From the NCBI GenBank assembly GCA_024364735.1, contig JAGFNQ010005252.1:1-64000 (forward strand): 64,000 bases of DNA, written 5' to 3'. Positions 1 to 11,058 of this stretch are shown in pieces. This DNA is from Boesenbergia rotunda. Its lineage: Eukaryota > Streptophyta > Magnoliopsida > Zingiberales > Zingiberaceae. Positions within the stretch are counted from its first letter, which is position 1, and each line of letters opens with the position of its first letter. The notes under the pieces were generated by a model that made no database searches, was not told where the DNA came from, and saw only the letters and a list, made by a program, of their open reading frames with translations. The translations under genes were made by a program, and so were the position numbers.

Positions 1-2093
1 TTCCGCTTTCAAGTTGCTTTCCCGAGGGATCTTCTGTAAGAGTACCTCCCTGAAACCCGCCTTCAGCTGTTCATAAGCATCGATGTACTCTTGCAGCCGA
101 CTGCTGTTGACTTCGAAATTACCGGCCAGTTGCTGTATGGCAAGTTGCGAATCTGAGTATAGCCACACCCGAGTGGCGCCGACATGCCGGGCGGCTTGCA
201 GACCGGCTAGAAGTGCTTCATATTCAGCTTCATTATTAGTCGCCTTGTGTTCTAGCCGCACGGACAGGTGTAGCCGTTCTTCTTCGGGTGAAACCATGAG
301 AACGCCGATTCCGCTTCCTTGTCGAGAAGATGCCCCATCGACGTACACCTTCCATACGCCCTCGGCTTCGTCGGGATGTCATTCCGTGAGAAAATCGGCT
401 AAGGCTTGAGCCTTGATAGTCGGTCGGGGTTGATATTGTATGTCATACTCACTCAGCTCGGTTGTCCATTTGACTAGCCGCCCTGAGGCGTCTGGGTTAG
501 TGAGCACCCGACCCAAGTTACTGTTAGTCAATACAGTAATTGGGTGAGATAAGAAGTATGGTCTGAGTCGCCGGGCGGCTAAGAATAGTATGTAGCCCAA
601 TTTTTCGAGTGTCGTGTACCGACACTCGGCTCCTTTAAATAAGTGGGCAAAGACATACACCGGCCTTTGCTCAGTTTTTTCTTACCGGGCCAGCACCATG
701 CTGCCCGAGTCGGAGGAAGCCGCTAAGTATACATATAAACTCTCATTCGGCTCCGGCCGGGAGAGTGTCGGTAGCTCAGACAGATAAGCTTTCAGCTCCT
801 CGAAGGCCCTGTCACATTCTGCGTCCCACTGAAATTTGGTGGCCCGGCGTAAGGTCTTGAAGAATGGCAGACCCCGTTCGGCTGACCGGGAAATGAACCT
901 TGACAAGGCCGTTATCCGCCCCATCAGCCGTTGAGCTTCTTTGAGATTCCTTGGAGCCGGCATCTCCATGATGGCCTTCACTTTGCCCGGATTTGCTTCG
1001 ATTCCCCGCTCGGTAACTATATAGCCGAGGAACTTCCCGCTTCGAGCCCCGAATAGAGATTTGGCCGGATTAAGCTTCAGACCAAACCGCCGTAGAGTTT
1101 GGCAAGTTTCTTCAATGTCGGGGATTAGTTCTTCTGCCCGGGCAGTCTTGATCAGAATATCGTCGACGTATACTTCGACGTTACGCCCCATCTGCGACCG
1201 GAACACCTTGTTCATCATTCTTTGGTAGGTGGCGCCCGCATTCTTGAGGCCGAACGGCATGACGGTGTAGCAGTAGGTGCCGTCAGCCGTCACGAAGCTA
1301 ACCTTCTCCTGATCAGCAGCAGCCAGCGGGACTTGATGGTATCCCTAGTACGCATCCAGCATTGATATGAACTCGCTACCGGCCGTCGAGTCTACCATTT
1401 GATCGATTCGTGGAAGTGGGTAGCAATCCTTCGGGCATGCCCGATTGAGGTCTCGGAAATCAATGCATACCCGCCACTTGTCGTTGGGTTTGGCCACCAG
1501 CACCACATTGGCCAGCCAGGCAGGGAGCTGGACCTCCCGGATGTGTCCTGCCTCCAACAGTCTTTCTACCTCCGCCCGGATGACTTGATTCTGGGCGGCG
1601 CTGTGGTCCCTTTTTCGCTGCTTCACTGGCCGCGCACCCGGGTGCACGTGCAATTGATGCTCTGCTACTTCCGGCCGGACTCCCTTTAAGTCTTTCGCCG
1701 ACCAGGCAAATACGTCTTGATTCCGAGCGAGGGAGTCGACTAGGGATTGCTTCAGCTCCTCAGAAAGTCCTGCAGCAATTTGTATCTTGGTATCTTCCCG
1801 CCTGGGCAAAAGTTGTACCTCTTCTTTGTCCTCCCGCAATTCTGCCCAAGGGGAGGCTTGCACCATGTTGCAACTGCTTCCTGCCCGCCTTGCTTTCTGA
1901 CCTCCCGAGCGGACATCATCAGCATAGCAGCGCCGGGCCACGGTCTGATTGCCCTTCACCTCGCCGACCTTGTCGCCGACCGGAAACTTCACCTTGAGGT
2001 AGTAGGTGGAGACTACCGCTTTGAATTCGTTGAGAGCTTGTCGACCGATAATGGCGTTGTAGGCAGCTGGCGCATCCACAATCAGAAACGTGG
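1..2093 (-). pseudogene. pol (RT, RNase H), Tat-type gypsy element A, broken
   Basis: Pol copies element RNA into DNA. In order: protease end (YNAIIGR, near 2050), reverse transcriptase with CIDFRDLNRACPKD (about 1460), YTVMPFGLKNAGATYQ (about 1250) and the catalytic YVDD (about 1160), then an RNase H with VLTNSNLGRVL (about 510), then a second RNase H-like fold between bases 378 and 1 (YVDGASS, NNEAEYEALLAGL, YSDSQL). All lie in one frame, but in-frame stops at 1345-1347, 682-684 and 379-381 break it. The first replaces the residue after MLDAY, inside the RT active region. Integrase lies beyond the window edge. Small plus-strand open frames over this stretch are mirror images and not genes. 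Confidence 0.9.
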
Positions 2094-3820
2094 TCCATCG
2101 GCTGCAGTATCTGTCCGATCGGAAACGTGGTTCTCTTGAGTGGCTCTTCTCCAAGTGAGACGGCTAGCTGTATCTGTCCGATCGGCTGTACTTCGTTCCC
2201 CGTGAATCCGAACAAGGGAGTAGCCACCATCTCCAGCTGCGATAATTCAATTTGCAGTTGATCGAAAGCTCGTTTATATAAAATGTTTACCGAGCTGCCG
2301 GTGTCCACAATGGTGCGGTGGACTTCGTAGTTGGCGATGACAGCCGTGATGACCAGCGGGTCGTCGTGCGACACCTCCAATCCTTGTAAATCTTGCGGCC
2401 CCCAGCTGATTTGGGGCCCTTGAGTTTGAGAGGTGCTGACTCCGACTTGGTGAATTTCTAGTCGGCGCACCTGCGTCTTTCTAGCTCGGTTGGAGTCGCC
2501 TCCGGTCGGACCGCCGGAAATCACATTGACGCCTCCTCGGACGGCGTTCTGGTGATTCACTTGATCTTCGTCAAGTTCCTCCGCCTCTTCCTGCTCGGGC
2601 TGAGGAAACAATTGCCGGGCGGCGGGGGTATCACGCCTTTGTCTTTGTTGGGATGTGGCTCCATGACCACGCCCGCGCCCCTGCGGGGTTTGTCGTCCTT
2701 GACCCCTGCCGAGTGGGGTCCGAGCTCTGCCGCCCGCTCGGCAATCTTCAGTGTTGTGCGTATTACACTGGTGAAACGCACAATACGGTGCCCATCTGTT
2801 GGGCCAATTCCCCTGTGCCACCTGCACTTGCTGGGGCCTCATTCCAGGCCGATTGGCCGGTCGGGGACTGCGAATTGGTCCTCCTGGCGATCTGTTGTGT
2901 TGAGGTGCGGGCTGTGGGCTAACTATCACTTCCTTCCTTCGGGCGGCTTGCGCTTCCTCTACATTGATATACTTAACAGCCTTCCCGAGCAGGCTGTCGA
3001 AATCCTTTGGTGGCTTCCTGATCAGGGATCGGAAGAAGTCACCTTCTTGGAGCCCTTGCGAGAAAGCTGTGACCAGTACTTCTGGTGTGGTATTGGGCAC
3101 CTCTATAGCTACTCCATTGAACCTCTGGATGTAGGCCCGGAGTGATTCTTTCGGACCTTGCTTCAGAGCGAACAAATTGAGGCTGGTCTTATGATGCCTC
3201 CGACTGCTTGCAAAATGTTGCAGAAACAGCCGCTTCACTTCTGCGAAACTCCCGACCGATCCACCCGGGAGTTCGTCGAACCTTCGTTGAGCCTGCCCGG
3301 AGAGGGTTGTCAGGAAAGCGCGGCATTTGACGCCCTCCGGGTATTGGTGCAACAGGGCAGCGCTTTCAAATTTCATGATGTGTTCCTCAGGGTCACTGAC
3401 CCTTGAGTACTCAGGCATGGTGAAGAATCGCAGATGCTTGGGAACGGGATCCCCAAGAATTTGTGGAGAGAAAGGGCTGTGAGTCGGATAGGCCGCCGCG
3501 GGGTCGGCTAAACCTTTCCCTTTATCTGGGCGCGCCTGATGCGCCAGGCTGGACGCTGAAGCTTCGGTCGGGGTCGAGTGGGCCTCGTTCCGGAAAAATG
3601 CTCGGGGAAAATTATGAATGAAGGGGTCGGGCTGAGCAGCCATACCTTCTGAATTTCCCCGTATAGAGGGCCCAGGGGGCCGGGCCCCTTGACTACCGGT
3701 TGGCGGATGCGATTGTTGTGCCTTCTGTGTCCGGACAGCCATCAGCATTTCATATTCTTCTGGTGAAAGAGTAACCGTCAGTGGATTGGGGTTTTCCATT
3801 CTTCGCTCTCGATCAGGCAA
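2094..3820 (-). pseudogene. gag and start of protease, Tat-type gypsy element A
   Basis: Gag forms the virus-like particle of the retrotransposon in the cytoplasm. The open frame starts at 3820 (second Met at 3799). It has the retrotransposon gag core (HLRFFTMPEYS, about residue 130, to AYIQRFNG, about 240), a Q/R/P-rich tail and a Cys/His cluster (YCAFHQCNTHNTEDC), then an aspartic protease with the active-site motif DTGSSVN. The frame is intact to about 2130. There a 37-base duplication (see findings) shifts it, and the residues downstream in this frame are nonsense. The gag fragment at 52795-54654 is clearly homologous. Without the duplication, protease would run into RT, as gag-pol usually does in this group. 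Confidence 0.9.
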
Positions 3821-3845
3821 AAGTCCCTCCTTCTAGCGCCAAATT

Positions 3846-4849
3846 TGATCCTGTCGCCGAGCGAAATGGAGCCGCAACCGGATGACGGGGTAGAGAGGAG
3901 TGACGTGGATGTCGACGGGATGTCCTCGCTCCAGAATGACTCAGCAAGTGAGGGGGGGTCCTCCGACCGAATGGAAGAAGAAGTAGCCTGGTGGATCTCC
4001 GACGGGATGACCTGAACCTGCTGGAGAAGATGACCGTTAGCAACCTAGCCGGGAAGCGTCCCGGCAAGGCCCTCCGACGGTCAAGTCAGTACTCCGGTGA
4101 ACAAGCAAAATAATGGAGCACTGGAGATGCGGGGCTTCGCGCGCGTACCTGATAATGAGGAGGGGAGGGGCTTATATAGCCGGGGAAAAGGACCAAGTCT
4201 GACTTGTGTCAGGATTCTCTGACGGAGTCAGGGGATATTGTATGATTCTGTCGATTTGTAGTCAACATTCTTTGTCGTATACTACTTGTCTTATGTGAGG
4301 ACACAGACAGGTTTCTGTACGTCTCTGACAGGCGCCGCCTGACACCGACGACGCCGCCTGACACCAACGGCGCGACAGGACGGCGTGCCAGGGAGTGTCA
4401 GTTCACACGAGTGGTGACAGCCTGTTATCTGCAGCTGGTGCAGGTGTATTTTGTCATTATCCCTGGGTGATTTTGGGAGAGAGTGCCCGAGTAGGCGCCG
4501 GGCGTGCAAGCCTGAGGGACTATGTATGTGAAGGGTTGCCGGGCGGAAGCACCCGAGCAATTAGGCGTGTAGCCCTTCTATGGCCGGGCGGATGCACCCG
4601 ACTAAACGAGGTATAATAAGCCGGCCGGGATTGACCGGCCGGATGAACCGCTACATTTATTCTGACCGGCCGCCTCGAGTCCGACCGGCCGGCATAGACC
4701 CTGGGACCGGCTAGGGTGTGTCAAGCTGGCTACCCGTACAATGACATGGACCCTGAAGTTGGCCAGGCCATGTTGCCACGTTGGCTGTTCATACGGTGAC
4801 AAAGATAGGGCGGGATCATTTTCATTTTGAACGGAGGCTGCTAGATACA
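3846..4849 (-). repeat. LTR of gypsy element A
   Basis: The LTR edge next to gag is clear: TGATCCTGTCG at 3846 on the plus strand, preceded by a minus-strand TTTGGCGCTAG primer-binding region. The equivalent edge in the second Tat element (54699) begins TGATCCTGTCGAC, which supports the call. The outer edge at about 4849 (TACA) is inferred by comparison and may be off by tens of bases. The outer part holds clustered GACCGGCCGG motifs (4620-4740). Confidence 0.7.
4171..4180 (-). promoter_or_regulatory. TATA box in LTR A
   Basis: On the minus strand, GCTATATAAG lies 325 bases before the inner LTR edge. That is the right place for the U3/R boundary of a gypsy LTR. Element B has CTATATAAAG at the equivalent position. 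Confidence 0.6.
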
Positions 4850-4869
4850 GTTCCAATTTTATTCTCCAT

Positions 4870-5640
4870 CTATCACTCCGGAATTCTGCAGGCTTCCATT
4901 TCCCAATTTAAAACGCAAGCCAAGATGAAATTTTCACTGACCTAAATAATATCGAGAGCTAAGTTCCAAACAAATGAGACCTAGACTTCAAGTTTCTTCT
5001 GTTTGGTTCCCGTATACCATGCTGGAAACTAATACTTTTCTTGCCTAAGCTTCCCCATCTATGCCAGAGAAGCTCCTTTCTCAATTTATCTACCTCTTAA
5101 TTACTCAGGTAAGAGAGAGACTCAAACTGTAATCCAAAGTAATTCAGAGTTAGACCCTTTTATTTGCACCAAAAGACTTGAGCTATCTACATCCCTCTTC
5201 ATTTCCCTCAATTAGTGCGAGGACTTTCTGTAATTCATATCCTGACCGGTGAATCATGAAAATAGCTGCTAGAATGATTTTGGTAGGGAGTAGCTCTTGG
5301 GTTTCAACTTTATTTAATATCATAGTGTCAGCAGAAAACTGCACAACCATTTGTTTCCTCCTCTTTGTACCCCTGATGCCTAATCTGAAGGTTCTCTGCA
5401 AGAGGTCAGCAATAATGATGAACAGTAATGGTGATAAAGCATTTCCCTATTTCAGCAGTCCCCAACAAGTTTTGCACCATCCTCCAGCTTGTCCATTGAC
5501 GAACACTACAGTTGACCTTGAGGAGATAATTGCTCCTATCCAGCCGATCCACCTAGGTGGAAATCAACTAAACTTTCAGCTTGTAAAGGACCATCCGTTC
5601 TTGGAGATTTCTGAAGTTTTCATCGACTGACAGCCATCAT
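4870..5640 (-). pseudogene. LINE (L1-type) reverse transcriptase fragment
   Basis: The minus strand read through stops gives the L1-type RT signature in order: PPRWIGWIGAIISS, VNGQAGGW, a GL-stop-GNALSPLLFIIIADLLQ block (normally GLRQGDPLSPYLF) and a QFSADTMIL block (normally QYADDTLI). Then comes a weaker FGANKRV region. Reading needs several stops and frame changes, so this is an old, dead copy of the palm and post-palm part of LINE ORF2. Neither end, tail nor endonuclease part is visible. A different LINE copy, covering the RNase H end, lies at 59749-61905. Confidence 0.75.
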
Positions 5641-6009
5641 TACTGAATGTTTGCACCTAACTGCTAGTTCATGATTCCACACTACCTCCAAACTGCTCTC
5701 GAAATACCTGGCATTACTCTGATATGGTCGCTCGATCTGGATGCAAGTTTGATTGACCTTTGTGTGCAGTTTATAGTTTAAGACTTCTTTATTCACACTC
5801 AGCTCAGCAAAAACCTCAAGATTGCTCCTGAAACTGGCTGCAGTAGAAGTTTCAGCTGCTTGTGACCAGTTTGTCCATTTCCTGATTACTTTTTAAAATT
5901 TTAACTTTTATGCACCAGTTGATAGCTGCAGATGTAAGGTCCCATCTCATTCTGCAACTATTTCTGAACAATTTCAGAAAAATCCATGTTGCATTATCCA
6001 TTTATTTTT
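5641..6009. other. No gene seen
   Basis: Low-complexity intergenic sequence between the LINE fragment and the hAT element. It may be older 5' LINE sequence, but I see no recognisable motif. Confidence 0.4.
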
Positions 6010-6335
6010 CAGATTTAAAAGGCCCCAATTTAGACCCGACCCCGGGCCGGGTCCAGCCCGGACCCGGCCCGGAACCGGCTCTGGTCAACGGGCCGGGTGG
6101 CCCGTTGACCCGGTTCGCCGGGCCGAACCGGAACCGGCCTGGCAGGATGTCGGGCCGGTTCCGGTTCCAGGGCCCCAGAACCGTGAACCGGCGGTTAACC
6201 ACCGGTTCCAACGGCACTGAACCGTCGGTTCAGTGACGTTGGGCAGTTTTTGATTTTTTTTTTTTGGACGGATGAGATCATTTGACCGTTTTTTGATCAA
6301 TGGCTACGATTTAGTGACCGTTATGATCCGAACTC

Positions 6336-6343
6336 TATAAATA
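6336..6343 (+). promoter_or_regulatory. TATA box of the hAT transposase
   Basis: TATAAATA lies 112 bases before the transposase ATG, followed by a CT/CA-rich leader. It is well placed for the transposase promoter. Confidence 0.55.
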
Positions 6344-6454
6344 GGGAGCTCATTTCATCATTTTCACTCACAAAACAACTTCTCTTCTCTCAATCTCTCA
6401 TTCTCAACTCTCTAGCTAACTCTCAACTTCTCTCCGCGTTCTTCATCGGCGATA

Positions 6455-8588
6455 ATGGAAGGAGGTCACGGAGCTTCATCATCTCGATCTCGGAGGGGAA
6501 AAGAAATTGCATACGAGGATCCCAACCTTCAAATTCAATCTACCGATGATGAGACCGAGGCTCAGCCCCATCGCCCTCCGATCCCCGAAACGCAAGGAAG
6601 TACCGATGCGATTACTTCTAAGGTTCGGGATAATCCTCCTTTAAAATCGTCTATTTTCACTAAACATTTTGAGAAGGTCACACTTCCGTCGGGAGAAATG
6701 CGTGCAAAATGCAAGCATTGTAATGCTTCCTACAAATTCCAAGTCAGCGACGGCTATGGGTCGTTGAAACGACATGTAGAAACGAAGCACCCGATGGAAT
6801 ATGGGCTTGACCACTCTCAAACAGAATTATCTAGATTTTCTAGCGGTAGTAGTACTGATTCTGGTTTATTTTTATATTCAGAAAATAAATTGAGAGAATC
6901 ATTAGCTAAATTTGTTTCCGTAGAACATCTTTCTTTTAGTTTTGGATCTAAATGCACATTTGAAAATTTGTGTAAAGAATCTCTTAATCCTGCTGCTAAA
7001 CGTGTATCTTCTTATCAAAAAGGACTACACTAACTCGTACAATTAAAAGATTAGTAAAATAAGGGGAAAAAATTTAAAATTTAGTAAATTAAATAATAAA
7101 ATTTCTTTATGTTCCGATATTTGGAGTAATCATTGGCAAACTCATTCTTATATGGGTATAATATGTCATTGGATTGATAACTCTTGGATCGTTCAAAAGA
7201 GATTATTAGCTTATGGAGTTTTTGATGAATCACACACTGCTCATAACATTGCACAATTATTACATATAGTTTTAGAAGAATATGGATTGACTCATCAAAT
7301 ATTTTCAATATCATTAGACAATGCTAGTTCTAATACCGCTTCAATAGATGAATTGAAATTTATTTGTCAACCTGTCATTGGTGGTTTATTTTTTCATATT
7401 CGTTGTGTATGTCATATTTTAAATTTATGTGTTCAAGATAGATTAAAACTTTTACAAAATTATATTCAACCAATTAGAACCGTAATTTCATACTTATGGT
7501 CCCATCCATCTATGATGAAACAATGGGGTAGATTTTGTAAAGTTAATGAAATGCGACCAAAAAAATTTTCACGTGATGTTCCAACACGTTGGAATTCAAC
7601 ATATCAATTATTACAAGATTCTTTTCAATATAAAGATTTATTATGTTTATTTTTTGCACAAAATAGTAATACTAATATATATTTATTTTCACAACAATGG
7701 AATATTTGTAGTAGTATTTGTGAAATTTTAAAAGTTTTTAACGATGCAACTGAATAACTTTCTGGTGTTTATTATCCTACTGCTCATTTAATTTTAGTAA
7801 ATTTTTGTAGTATAGTATTAATATTAAATGAATATGTAAATGATGAAGCTTTAACTTTATGTATAATAGTTATGAAAACTAAATGGGAAAAATATTTTTA
7901 TTTAATTCCTGAAATTTATTTAATTGCATTTGCTTTAGATCCTAGATTTAAATTAGAAGTTTTACAAGAAATGTTAACTTTATATTATGACGCATTAATT
8001 CCTATTAAGGATTCTTCCTCTCCGGATCCAACTAATATTATATATAATATTAAAAATTATTTATATGATCTTTATAATCAATATTATGTTAAATATGGAA
8101 TACAAACTAATATTTCTGAAACACAACAACCTACTACTACTAATTTAAAACTTACAAAAGCCCGACTTTTATTAAAAGAACAGGCGAAACGTCCACGATG
8201 ATTCTCAAGTTCCACACAGGAACTTGAGAATTATTTTATGACTTCTTTTGATTTTAATGAAGCAGATAGCGAAGATTTCGACATCTTGAAGTGGTGGTCA
8301 CAGAAGGCTCAAATCTTTCCCATTCTCTCCGTGATCGCAAAAGAAATTTTAGCTTCTCCAGTGTCGACTGTTGCTGTGGAGCAGACGACGTTCAGTGCCG
8401 GCGGCAACATATTAGATGAACGACGATCAACCATGTCTCCCGACTCATTGGAAGCTCAAGCATTACTTGATGATTGGACCAAAGCTGAGAAGCGAATCCA
8501 AGGAATGCAACTTTCAGAAGCCGAAGCCGAAGAATTTGATATCGAAGGAACAAATACAACGGGAACGGGAGGAAATGCAAGTGAGTGA
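6455..8588 (+). pseudogene. hAT transposase pseudogene (BED finger, RNase H fold, dimerisation domain)
   Basis: A hAT transposase cuts and reinserts its own element. The start at 6455 follows a TATA box and a CT-rich leader. The first 192 codons hold a BED zinc finger (CKHCNASY, then H and H in LKRHVETKH). The frame breaks at 7031. The catalytic RNase H-like core resumes in another frame at about 7034-7757, with DIWSNHW, the second Asp in SLDNASSN, and CVCHILNL. In-frame stops at 7755-7757 and 8199-8201 follow. The C-terminal hAT dimerisation domain is well kept (FPILSVIAKEILASPVSTVA, FSAGGNILDERRS, 8300-8460). At least one frameshift plus two stops make it non-functional, though its modules are readable. 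Confidence 0.88.
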
Positions 8589-9040
8589 GAAATGTAAAAA
8601 TGTAAAAGGGTAAAAATGTAAAAGAACTACGTGGGCTTTGATTCCCCTATATCCTAAGGGGATACGTAGGCAACTTATATAAGTGCAAGCCCTTTTTTAA
8701 TAAAATTTATTTATTTTTAATTTAATTTTTATTTTTTATTTTTTTTAATATAATAATCTTGAACCGTGCCGAACCGTAGCGAACCGTGAACCGGACCGTG
8801 AACCGGCGGTTTCGAACCGTGAACCGTAATCGTCTTGGGCGGTTAAGGTTAAGGGTCGACCTCCCACGAACCGTCGAACCGGCGGTTCCGAATCGTCGAA
8901 CCGTCGGTTCCGAACCGTGGTCGAGTCTACCCCAATCTGAAATTTTTTTTAACCGACATTGGATCAATACAGGTAAGTCACTTGATATTTAGGAACAGCA
9001 GTTCATTATCCATGTCGAGAGCTGATATACCGCGTGACTA

Positions 9041-9953
9041 TGAGAGTATTTGGGAGAGCTTTTGCTTCTTGAAAAATATTTTTTATAGAGATTATTTCGA
9101 AGTCAGTGAGAAACTAAAGCACGGAGTATTTGAAAATAGAAGTCAAAAGTTGATATAAGGTAAAATTTGAGTATTTGGTGAATAATTATTTTCAAATTTA
9201 ATTTTTAGTTAAATAATAACAATATTCTTAAATTGTATAAATTAATTTTTTTGATTATCTAAATATAATTTTGATACACCATCCATAATATTTTATATAT
9301 TTATTATTATATTTTGAATATTATATCAAAATTAATTTTTTAATAATATATATGTTTAAAAAATGTAAAATTAATAAAAATATAAATATAAATATAAAAA
9401 AGAAAAATGATTGGGAACATGAAAAATTCAACGTGAATCTAACATGAAATCCAATTGCACCGATCCTCGACGGGTTCACCCGTTCCCCCAGATTATAGTT
9501 TTGTTCGGGGCGGCGGTCGGAGGCCGCCGCCACTATCCGAGCGACAATCGGACGTGTATATAAAAAGTGCCACGTCATTCACGTTGAGTTTCACGCTAAA
9601 ATTTCACGTTCTCTATCATTGCTCTATAAAAAATGACAAAGTTTATATAAATTTATAAAAATATGTATAAAAAACTAAAATTATAAATTATATATAAATA
9701 TAAATTTTTATTTAAAAGTGTGGTGGTAATTATGTAAAATGATAAATTTATTAAGAGTATATATGTCAACTTTTAATTTTGGACTATAAGTAAAAAAAAA
9801 CAAAAGTAGAAAAAAAATATCAAATTCTTGTTTCACAGTTTTTGAGTAAAAGTTACAGAAGTTAAAGCAGAATCTGACATTTACAAACACTTAAAAGTAC
9901 TTTTGTATAGTTGGAACTAAAAAATAACTAGCAGAAACTTTCTCAAATACTGC
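9041..9953. mobile_element. Tourist-like MITE (diverged copy, carries an insertion)
   Basis: The sequence starts TGAGAGTATTTGGGAGAGC and ends AACTTTCTCAAATACTGC. These are inverted and match the ends of the cleaner copy at 22770-23420 (GGGAGTGTTTGGGAGA). The interiors also align: both have a TTCTTGAAAA block, GAAAATAGAAGTCAAAAG, and near the other end TCAAATTCTTG and AAAGCAGAATCT. This copy is about 260 bases longer, partly because of extra sequence at about 9413-9613. Target duplications are eroded. Confidence 0.75.
9413..9613. mobile_element. Possible small element nested in the MITE
   Basis: A 201-base block absent from the sister MITE copy. Its ends are partly inverted: GGGAACATGAAAAATTC on the left and, reversed, GAGAACGTGAAATTTTA on the right, followed by ACGTGAAT in both arms. 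No clear target duplication is seen. It contains a GC-rich patch (9470-9550) unlike its AT-rich host. An insertion of a small TIR element is likely; the family is unknown. Confidence 0.5.
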
Positions 9954-10103
9954 ATATATCCAACTTTCATTGCAATAGATTTTTTAAATTTTTTTATTGT
10001 AACAATGATGAATGTTAGGTTTATAGTGTAACGACTATAAAAATGATAGTTATTATAATTGTAACTCTATAGTTTATAGTTGCTATAATTTGGCAATTTG
10101 TTC

Positions 10104-10249
10104 AGTAACATTGTAATAGTTACGGTTTCATAATTGATATAATACAGACTTAACATTATAGTAATTACAAATTTATAGTAACATTGTAATAGTTACGGTT
10201 TCATAATTGATATAATACAGACTTAACATTATAGTAGTTACGAATTCGT
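10104..10249 (+). repeat. 73-bp tandem duplication (two copies)
   Basis: Two head-to-tail 73-base units, starting AGTAACATTGTAATAG at 10104 and again at 10177, differ at only a few bases. The sequence is AT-rich and non-coding. Confidence 0.85.
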
Positions 10250-10255
10250 AATTCT

Positions 10256-10633
10256 TAGGGCTGAGTATTCGATTAAAATTGAATTGATTGAATCAAAAAT
10301 CCAACAAATTTAAATTTTTTCTAATTGACCAAATTTTTTTTATAAAATTCAAATTAATCAATATTTAATCGGTTTAAAGAATTAATCGAAATTTTAAAAC
10401 TAAATTAAATAAATTTTATTTAATTAATTACTTTTTAAAATATAAATTAATTAAATTAATATCTTTATTCAGTTTAATTGAATTACGATTTTTAAAATTA
10501 AAATCAAACCAAATTAATTAAAAATCGAACTAAATTTAAAAATAAATATTAAAAATCAAATAAATCGAACTGAATTTCTAAATTCAACCGCGATTCGATT
10601 AATTTGATTTTATCAAATTTTTGTTTACTCCTA
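10256..10633. mobile_element. hAT-type MITE, 378 bp
   Basis: It begins TAGGGCTGAGTATTCG and ends TTGTTTACTCCTA, so the inverted ends start TAGG(G/A). Flanking 8-mers GTAATTCT (10248-10255) and GTAACTGT (10634-10641) match at 6 of 8 positions, as for a slightly eroded hAT target duplication. The interior is AT-rich with AATTGAATT and ATCGAA words and has no coding capacity. Confidence 0.6.
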
Positions 10634-10789
10634 GTAACTGTTATAACATGATTGAATAAATCATGACCACGTTATAATAACTATGAGTTGGTAGTTGATA
10701 CAATGTTAAATTTGTATTGTGGACGCGATTAGTGGTCATGATTTGTACAATTACACTATAATAAATATGAATTAGTAGCAACTATAGTC

Positions 10790-11049
10790 CTATGTGAAAA
10801 AAAATCAATGATTAACGAGGTTTTCCTAATCAATCTCGGGCGACCGACCCGGCCATACGAAAGTTTCTCACTGGTCGTCAGGATAAATCAGGAAGCGTTC
10901 GCAGTAGACAGTCTAGAAGACCAGCGTCCCAAGATTCACACCCCATTTTAGAGGAAAAATTTCTATAAATACGCCGTAGTTAGAGATCGAACCGCGAATG
11001 TCTGAAATAACGACTAATCTCCTAATCGCTACATTATAGCTCCGGTGAC
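10790..11049 (-). mobile_element. tRNA-derived SINE, 260 bp
   Basis: The block is bracketed by a perfect 9-base direct repeat, ACTATAGTC, at 10781-10789 and 11050-11058. On the minus strand it opens with a tRNA-like head: an A-box-like TAGCGATTAGG about 18 bases in, then a B-box-like GGTTCGATCTC about 30 bases later. It ends in a T-rich tail (ATTTTTTTTCACATAG). Plant SINEs of the p-SINE1 and Au kinds also end in a run of T. It is transcribed by RNA polymerase III and copied by LINE enzymes when active. I cannot name the family. Confidence 0.72.
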
Positions 11050-11058
11050 ACTATAGTC

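Larger units (their letters stand above)
1..4849 (-). mobile_element. Ty3/gypsy Tat-type retrotransposon A (5' part)
   Basis: Reading on the minus strand, the element runs LTR (4849 to 3846), primer-binding region, gag, aspartic protease, reverse transcriptase and RNase H. It leaves the window at base 1 before integrase. A second RNase H-like block after the RT/RNase H, with the NNEAEYEA motif, is typical of the Tat branch of Ty3/gypsy. It is dead: the protease-RT junction is frameshifted and three in-frame stops break pol. A related but different copy lies at 52795-55868. The far LTR is outside the window, so target-site duplication and age cannot be judged. Confidence 0.9.
6010..8939 (+). 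mobile_element. hAT-superfamily DNA transposon, degraded
   Basis: A 2.9-kb element whose transposase remains frame the call. Both ends start CAGATT and share a TAGAC(C/T)CGACC block about 15-25 bases inside. The flanking 8-mers are TTATTTTT (6002-6009) and AAATTTTT (8940-8947), 6 of 8 matching, which fits an eroded hAT target duplication. The subterminal regions (6040-6230 and 8760-8930) are packed with CCGG and GAACCG words in both orientations, as in Ac-like elements, where such words bind transposase. The exact ends are uncertain because of the poor TSD. Confidence 0.8.

Noticed and set aside
83..409. Plus-strand open frame of 108 codons
   Set aside because: It is the mirror of the minus-strand RNase H-like domain of gypsy element A, which carries real motifs.
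1399..3406. Several plus-strand frames over gypsy element A
   Set aside because: They overlap well-supported gag and RT on the other strand and contain no domain.
10985..11040. A functional tRNA gene
   Set aside because: Only A- and B-box-like segments are recognisable, with no cloverleaf, and they form the head of a SINE with a target duplication.
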